Positions 59,038-64,000 of a stretch of DNA of 64,000 bases are shown one piece after another. Position 1 is the stretch's first letter, and the number at the start of each line of letters is the position of its first letter. Source of the DNA: an uncultured Desulfovibrio sp. Its GTDB lineage: Bacteria; Desulfobacterota; Desulfovibrionia; Desulfovibrionales; Desulfovibrionaceae. The position numbers were made by a program, and so were the translations under genes. The notes under the pieces were generated by a model. It did not search any database. It saw nothing but the letters and a program-made list of their open reading frames with translations, and had not been told where the DNA came from. The stretch covers positions 1 to 64,000 of the forward strand of contig CAJUMQ010000007.1 of the NCBI GenBank assembly GCA_910587035.1, read 5' to 3'.

Positions 59038-59919
59038 TCATTTCATTATGTTCAGCAGTTGGGGAATAATCGGCGCTACAAAGATGAATACAGGCAAAAA
59101 GCCCAGCAGCGTCTGCGCCCAGGTGAGGCGCATGGCTGCCCTGAAACCTGCTGCCATGCAGCCGATCCCCCAGACAAGTCCGGTTATGGAGCCAAGCACG
59201 GGAACAACACAAAGGAGGGATGGCGCAGCGCTGTAGGCCATAATCTGAAAGACAAGGGAAAAGGATGCGGTCTGGGGCCGGATTATCTTGTAAATGAAGT
59301 ATATCATGAAGCTGAAAAAATAGATCTGCAGGGCCAGCAGGCCGCAGCGCAAAAGCAAGCTCAGAGCCATATTCGAATCTGATGCCAGCATGGCCAGCAT
59401 TTTTTGCAACTGCGGGTCGCTGGCGGCCGCAGGCTCCAGCAGGGCATAAAACATCTGCCCCCAAAGTTTTTCCACTATGGTCTGGAATGCGCCAATGAGC
59501 AGATAAAATGCCAGGGGTCTAAGTTGGCTGGCGGATGGAGAAAGCGAACTGAAAAAATTGACTGTGGAAAACATGACCCTGACAACGGTCTGAAAAAAGG
59601 CCGCGAACCATCCGGACTCCCCCGGGGCATTGTCCCAGGGGTTTTGCGAGGCTGTCATGTATTCCTCATTGGCAAAGCGGTCCGCCTCGCGCTGATAGGC
59701 CCGGCTTGCAGTGAGGCGAATGTCTTCCTCCTCCGGCTGTGCAGTCCCGGAGCTGTTTTTGGGCTGCAATATTTCGCCTGTGCCCCCGTTGCTGGTAATC
59801 CGGAACCGGCAGGCACATTTTGGGCAGGTGGCTATCATTGCGCCGGCGGGCATGCGGTCAGCGGGCACCTGGCGGCTGAAGCCGCATTGCGGGCAGGTTA
59901 TGGTCGGGTTTTGTGTCAT
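59038..59919 (-). CDS. Zinc-ribbon and YIP1-domain membrane protein
   Basis: 293 residues if begun at ATG 59919; ATGs at 59928 and 59931 are also in frame. An N-terminal MJ0042-type zinc ribbon (ITCPQCGFSRQVP, ATCPKCACRFRI) is followed by a polar linker. A YIP1-like domain with about five hydrophobic helices comes next (LRPLAFYLLIGAFQTIVEKL, LLLRCGLLALQIYFFSFMIYF, APSLLCVVPVLGSI, WGIGCMAAGFRAAM). Function is unknown. It lies 56 bases downstream of the rhodanese start on the same strand and is divergent from the ThyX-like gene. Confidence 0.72.
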   Translation of the reverse strand: MTQNPTITCPQCGFSRQVPADRMPAGAMIATCPKCACRFRITSNGGTGEILQPKNSSGTAQPEEEDIRLTASRAYQREADRFANEEYMTASQNPWDNAPGESGWFAAFFQTVVRVMFSTVNFFSSLSPSASQLRPLAFYLLIGAFQTIVEKLWGQMFYALLEPAAASDPQLQKMLAMLASDSNMALSLLLRCGLLALQIYFFSFMIYFIYKIIRPQTASFSLVFQIMAYSAAPSLLCVVPVLGSITGLVWGIGCMAAGFRAAMRLTWAQTLLGFLPVFIFVAPIIPQLLNIMK

Positions 59920-60179
59920 AAACTCCATCATAGACAATGCCCGCCAGGCTGGCAAGATATGGACAAAAGCCCATGGCGGCTTTATACAGCCTATGTCTGT
60001 TATTAATATACTTGCCTGGCTGCGAAAGTGCATGGCTCGGCCAATGGCGAACAGCAAAACCGCGTTTTGCCGTGAAGCGCCAGGCCGTATGGCTGAAATT
60101 GGGGCGATTCCAGCTGATACATGCAAGCCAGGGGCCTATTCAGATATCAAATGCCTTGTGGCGCAAGGGTGGAGCGGAC

Positions 60180-60944
60180 ATGCTTAGGGAACAGTTTACC
60201 GGGTCTGGCAATGTTGTCCTACTGGCCGGCGGTGGCAAGATCCATACGGATATAGCCGCCCGTTTTGTGCGCAGCGAACGTGAGCTTGAGGAAATAGCCG
60301 CATCGCCCTATTCGCGTCAGATAGTGCGCAATATTCTGGACAGCAATCATCGGGCCGCTCTGGAATTTGACTACTTTCTTTTTGGAGTTGATGGCTATTC
60401 CAGGGTCACAGAGGCCCAGCTCATCCGTAAAAGGCTTGCATCCTATCTGATCAAATCCGGCAGGGCGGAGCTCAATGGCAAAAGGGCCTTCCGGGTGGCC
60501 TATCCACGCGAGGTGGCGGAATTTCGCGCCGAAATAGAATTGCCAGGCGGCCACAAAACGTGTCTTTCCGGCAGGGAACTGGCCGAAATAACCAGCCAGT
60601 GGTATGATGCCGGCCTTGCTGCAGGCATTGCCGAGGAATCCCTGCGCTATCTCAAGCCCCAGGCTACGGTTTTTAAAGGAATAATTGGCATGAACGCCCA
60701 TGCATTGCTGGACTGGTTCGCCATACGCTGCTGCCGCAATGCCCAGGCCGAAATCAGGGATCTGGCAGGTAAAATGCTGGCCCTGTGCCGCAAGGCGGCT
60801 CCTGATCTTTTTGAAAATGCCGGCCCCAACTGCGTGCAGATGGGATATTGTCCCGAGAACAAGCTGCAAAATGCCGCATGCAGGGGCAAAATCCCCACAA
60901 AAAACGAGGCGCTCCAGCTTCTGCGTGAGCATTACAGAAAATGA
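60180..60944 (+). CDS. ThyX-like flavin-dependent thymidylate synthase with variant motif
   Basis: 254 residues from ATG 60180 (GGAG 5 bases upstream). The ThyX motif RHR-X7-S appears as RKRLASYLIKS, so its His is Lys. Other family marks are AALEFDYFLFGV (the FxH/E-like region), LLDWFAIRCCRNAQAEIRDLA (the FFxxR..AQ.EIR.LA pattern) and APDLFEN. ThyX methylates dUMP with methylene-tetrahydrofolate and FADH2. The final ~30 residues with two Cys are an extension. It may be the organism's thymidylate synthase or a divergent relative. The 260 bases upstream hold only promoter-like AT-rich sequence. Confidence 0.7.
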   Translation: MLREQFTGSGNVVLLAGGGKIHTDIAARFVRSERELEEIAASPYSRQIVRNILDSNHRAALEFDYFLFGVDGYSRVTEAQLIRKRLASYLIKSGRAELNGKRAFRVAYPREVAEFRAEIELPGGHKTCLSGRELAEITSQWYDAGLAAGIAEESLRYLKPQATVFKGIIGMNAHALLDWFAIRCCRNAQAEIRDLAGKMLALCRKAAPDLFENAGPNCVQMGYCPENKLQNAACRGKIPTKNEALQLLREHYRK

Positions 60945-60950
60945 CTGTGC

Positions 60951-62273
60951 TCAGCCATCCTGTTTTTGCGCATTGATTCCATAACCGCATACCACCGCGC
61001 CTATCATGATCCCCATGGACATCATGGCCTGCGCAAGCCACCAGATGCGGTAAAAATCATGCCCGAAAATGCCATTGATCAGCCATGCTGCATACCCCAG
61101 CCAGAAACATGCCGCCAGCTGCCAGTAGATATCGCTGCAATTTCTGTTCGCAGCAAGTTTGGCCCTGATTTTGCGCCAGCCCCAGATGAGAAAGCCAAAA
61201 AGAAATGTCATTCCAGCCGCGAAACCAATGATGCCATGGGCATAGAGCATGTCCAGATAAAGATTATGGGGATGACTTATGGTGATGGCATCATGAAAAG
61301 GGGTATAACCCAGAGCCCTGAAGGCGGCATTGTATTGCCCAGCGCCAGCCCCGAGCAGGGGATGCTCCTTGAAAACCTCCCAGCCAAAGCGCCATAGATC
61401 CCAGCGGCCATCATCGAGAATGCTCTCTGGCAGCAGCCTGTGCGGCTGCAGGATGAAAAATGTGAGCGCAACCAGTGCCGCAAGCCCGACAAATTTGAGG
61501 CAGTGCCGCCCATGAGCCATTATTCCCCACAACAGAATGGCCCCGGCAATGGCCAGCATGCCGCTGCGGCTGGATGCGCCCATAAACAGGAACAGGGCGG
61601 GCAGAAAAATGCCCGCGCAGACCAAAAGGCTGCCCAGAGCGTTAATTTTTTGGCGCAGAATAAACCAGATACCCGCCCCGGGCACAATGGCAAGGGCCAG
61701 GTAATTGCCTACTGTATAATCGCCGAGACTGCCTGTGAGCCTGCCATCATGGGGAGGATACCCCATGATGAAATCCCGGCCAGTCAGCCACTGCCAAATG
61801 CCGTCCAGCCCTTCCCAGAAGCAGGCAAAGGCGCAAGCCAGCACAAGCAGCTTGAGCTGGCGGCTGTCCCGCGCGCACTCCATGGCTATAAAAGGCAATA
61901 TGAATGCCTTGTTTATGCCGGTGCCCGCATGTAGAAGCGAGGCCATGGGATTGTTTGAAAAAATCACCCCAATGACAACCATCACGCCGGCCAGGGCAAA
62001 AAGCCATTTGAGTTTCAGCGCCCGCAACACACTTTGACGCCAAGCATATTTGTACCAGACAAGCAGAAATACAAGACACAGTGGCGGCGTAGCCTCCCTG
62101 AATCCATAGCCTATGGGGAAAAGGGCAATGGATACCCAGAAAGTGGCAAACAGCAGGCCATGCCAGAATCCTGCCGGATCAGTATGGCGTAAAAGCCACA
62201 TCTGACCCAGACGCTCTTTTACAATGTCCAGGGCCTTTTGGGGGCCACCGTCTGCCAACCAGTCTATGCGCAT
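60951..62273 (-). CDS. O-antigen ligase family protein
   Basis: 440 residues with ten or more hydrophobic helices and the Wzy_C/WaaL region: GRLTGSLGDYTVGNYLALA, then FLFMGASSRSGMLA, a large loop with HPLLGAGAGQYNAAF and SHPHNLYLDMLYAHGIIG. The conserved His in this loop is needed for ligation. The protein would transfer polymer from undecaprenyl diphosphate to lipid A-core, or polymerise it; the two are hard to tell apart. It is convergent with the ThyX-like gene (6 bases). Confidence 0.82.
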   Translation of the reverse strand: MRIDWLADGGPQKALDIVKERLGQMWLLRHTDPAGFWHGLLFATFWVSIALFPIGYGFREATPPLCLVFLLVWYKYAWRQSVLRALKLKWLFALAGVMVVIGVIFSNNPMASLLHAGTGINKAFILPFIAMECARDSRQLKLLVLACAFACFWEGLDGIWQWLTGRDFIMGYPPHDGRLTGSLGDYTVGNYLALAIVPGAGIWFILRQKINALGSLLVCAGIFLPALFLFMGASSRSGMLAIAGAILLWGIMAHGRHCLKFVGLAALVALTFFILQPHRLLPESILDDGRWDLWRFGWEVFKEHPLLGAGAGQYNAAFRALGYTPFHDAITISHPHNLYLDMLYAHGIIGFAAGMTFLFGFLIWGWRKIRAKLAANRNCSDIYWQLAACFWLGYAAWLINGIFGHDFYRIWWLAQAMMSMGIMIGAVVCGYGINAQKQDG

Positions 62274-62320
62274 GTCATCTGAGACAAATGGACTGTTTTT
62301 AATTGATTTCTGCGTGACCC

Positions 62321-62770
62321 CTAGCCCACAGACTGTTTGCCGGTCATTTCCGTGATGTCAATGCGTATGATCGCCACCCTGTCGATATCAGAATCTCTTG
62401 CAGGCACATGGCATTTGGCTCCATAGCGTTTTGCCAGCAGATCGAGGGCAGACCTTTTTTCCTCCCTGTCGCTGATTATTGCCGCTTGGCCCTGGCCACA
62501 TATGGATTTGTATCTTGTGGTGGCCTCTTCAGGAATTATTCGCGTATCGCAGATTAGGTTGAAGCTGACATTCCCGTTATTACGTATGCAGTCCAGCTTG
62601 GTGCCCTCCCTGGCGCTGTGGATGTAAATTCTGTTGCCATCTCTGGCAAAATTGAATGGCAGACAATAGATGGAGTCATTATTTTGCATGGCTACAACCA
62701 TATGCTCCGCCGTTTTAAAAACATGATCATAAAATGCTGAATCCGAGATTTCCCTGTCATGCCTGCGCAT
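62321..62770 (-). CDS. NimA-like pyridoxamine-5'-phosphate-oxidase-family flavoprotein
   Basis: 149 residues from ATG 62770, preceded by GGGGGG. The split-barrel fold is suggested by HMVVAMQNNDSIYCLPFNFARDGNRIYIHSAREGTKLDCIRNNGNVSFNL, followed by TTRYKSICGQGQAAII (a beta-strand motif of the NimA/PPOx group). Such proteins bind FMN or heme and some reduce nitroimidazoles. The sequence does not settle the substrate. It lies 47 bases upstream of the ligase start and 43 bases downstream of the diguanylate cyclase stop. Confidence 0.75.
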   Translation of the reverse strand: MRRHDREISDSAFYDHVFKTAEHMVVAMQNNDSIYCLPFNFARDGNRIYIHSAREGTKLDCIRNNGNVSFNLICDTRIIPEEATTRYKSICGQGQAAIISDREEKRSALDLLAKRYGAKCHVPARDSDIDRVAIIRIDITEMTGKQSVG

Positions 62771-62813
62771 AGTCCCCCCCTTCATAAATGTTTTTAGAAG
62801 AGATATTATTTAT

Positions 62814-64000
62814 TTAAGAGATGCGGTCATCCTCGATCATTTTCAGGCCTGTGCGCTCGCGTATCCAGGCCCTGAGAGTCTCCAGGGCTCTGGGTCTCTG
62901 CTGCCTCTTGGCCCTGTACATGGCATCATCCGCCCTGGCTATGGTCTGCTGCAGCGATTCGTTCATATCAACGGAGGTGGCCAGGCCACAGGCCGCGAAA
63001 ACCGGAATATGGCCCCCGGCAGTGTTATAGGACTCAAAGCTGTTCTCTATCTTGCGCAGCAGTTTTTGACCTTTTTCGTTAGTGCAGTTGGGCAGAAGCA
63101 CGAGAAACTCATCGCCGCCCATGCGGGCAATGCAGTCCGTGGCCCGCAGCGAGCCGCGCAGCACTGCGGCAGCCCTGGTGAGCGCCTCATCGCCTGTGAG
63201 ATGGCCAAGATTGTCGTTGATCATTTTGAGGCCAGTAATATCCACCGAGATGATGGAAACAGGCCTGATCCTGTTCTGTTCCAGATGCTCCAGTTCCAGA
63301 TTGCAGTGGGCCCGGCTGCGCAGGCCTGTAAGGCTGTCATGGCGCACAAGCTTTTCGAGCTTGTCCCTGTCCGCCTGGGCTGTTGTTATGTTGGTGGATG
63401 AGCCAACCATGTGGCCAGCGCGGCCGTCATTGTCCCGCCAGGTCACAAAACCGCGATCAAATATCCAGATCCAGCTGCCGTCCGCCTTGCGCATTCTGTA
63501 GGTGCATTCATAGGCATCACCATTATGCGGGGTGCGTATGATTGCCTCCCGCACTGTGCCCACGCGCTCCATATCCTCCGGATGGATGAGCCATTGCCAG
63601 TTTCTGCCAATTTCCAGACCCTGCTCCGGAGTATATCCCAGCATGGCCAGATAGCGCGGGCAGAAGTACATAACATCTGTGGATGTATTCCAGTTCCATT
63701 GCCCGCTGCCCATGCTGTCCAGAGCATGTAGAATGCCATCGCCGCCAGTGGCATAGCTGAGGTCCGGGCTGTTGCCTTCGCATCTGGCCATCACCCCGAC
63801 AATGAACTCGCCCTTGCCGGCTCTGTCGCGCTGGGCCATTGAAGCGCGCACCAGAATGGGCGTATAGCTGCCATTGGCCTGCCGCACGCGCACAAGATCG
63901 GTTATTGTGTCTCCCAGGGCATCATCGCGGCAAAAAAGCTCGTAATGCAGACGCAGTGTAACACGCTCGGCAGGATGCACATCCAGCAGGCTGTCACTGT
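62814..64000 (-). CDS. PAS-GGDEF diguanylate cyclase (5' partial)
   Basis: The frame is open to the right edge, so the N-terminus is outside the window; a GTG at 63980 is internal. The visible part has the tail of one PAS domain, a second PAS with WLIHPEDMERVGTV and FDRGFVTWRDNDG, and a GGDEF domain: HDSLTGLRSRAH, ISVDITGLKMINDNLGH and RMGGDEFLVLLP, with an intact active site. The autoinhibitory RxxD site (four residues before GGDEF) is not clear. It makes cyclic di-GMP, which could link a sensed signal to motility or surface glycans. Confidence 0.85.
   Translation of the reverse strand, partial: SDSLLDVHPAERVTLRLHYELFCRDDALGDTITDLVRVRQANGSYTPILVRASMAQRDRAGKGEFIVGVMARCEGNSPDLSYATGGDGILHALDSMGSGQWNWNTSTDVMYFCPRYLAMLGYTPEQGLEIGRNWQWLIHPEDMERVGTVREAIIRTPHNGDAYECTYRMRKADGSWIWIFDRGFVTWRDNDGRAGHMVGSSTNITTAQADRDKLEKLVRHDSLTGLRSRAHCNLELEHLEQNRIRPVSIISVDITGLKMINDNLGHLTGDEALTRAAAVLRGSLRATDCIARMGGDEFLVLLPNCTNEKGQKLLRKIENSFESYNTAGGHIPVFAACGLATSVDMNESLQQTIARADDAMYRAKRQQRPRALETLRAWIRERTGLKMIEDDRIS

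Overview
The window looks like part of the chromosome of a Desulfovibrionaceae-type sulfate reducer or close relative (Desulfobacterota). This rests on gene content: the siroheme-dependent (Ahb) heme pathway next to hemB, recA-alaS in tandem, an flhF-fleN-fliA-cheY flagellar regulatory block, hydroxylamine reductase (Hcp), HypC, a fused acetyl-CoA carboxylase carboxyltransferase and a ThyX-like enzyme. No rRNA, tRNA, CRISPR array, transposase or phage gene was found.

Left end (1-6810, plus strand): a surface-polysaccharide island. The first 3.5 kb is strikingly AT-rich, the next 3.2 kb is intermediate, and the rest of the window is GC-richer. It holds the tail of a GT10 fucosyltransferase fused to an FkbM/METTL24-like methyltransferase, an asparagine-synthase-like protein, and colC-colD-gmd, which together would turn GDP-mannose into GDP-L-colitose. 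ColD has His-His where PLP aminotransferases have the Schiff-base lysine. An inverted repeat at 6814-6850 marks the island edge.

6937-21643: thiL, a UvrD/PcrA helicase and an HD protein on minus; rne and queH on plus; then a minus-strand operon of amidohydrolase, GltS-type symporter and MFS transporter. It is divergent from a 1021-residue sigma-54 activator. The spacer carries a GG-N10-GC promoter and two tandem 20-bp dyads, a likely complete regulatory circuit.

21728-31865: hypC; an aminotransferase-GtrB-GtrA-GT2 glycan operon; a coupled trio (glycine-zipper lipoprotein, one-TM protein, SrfA-like protein); an amino-acid ABC binding protein and permease without a nearby ATPase; and hcp.

32085-41032: a FlK-like thioesterase, a YigZ protein, then flhF (sigma-54-type promoter), fleN, fliA, cheY, a FliL-like protein, two small proteins and a hybrid histidine kinase interrupted by a frameshift exactly at a run of eight Cs.

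41051-54324 (minus): recA-alaS-ahbC-hemB-ahbD-siroheme decarboxylase subunit; ssb and a small conserved protein; and a carboxylase cluster (biotin carboxylase, AccA-AccD fusion, and a biotinyl-like protein whose biotin-acceptor lysine is missing).

54652-64000: punA, a CNNM/CBS membrane protein, a Lar-like zinc protein, a CsgG-like lipoprotein, a rhodanese membrane protein, a zinc-ribbon/YIP1 protein, a ThyX-like protein with RKR-X7-S, an O-antigen ligase, a NimA-like flavoprotein and a diguanylate cyclase cut by the window edge. The ligase could attach the colitose-containing O-chain made by the left-end island.
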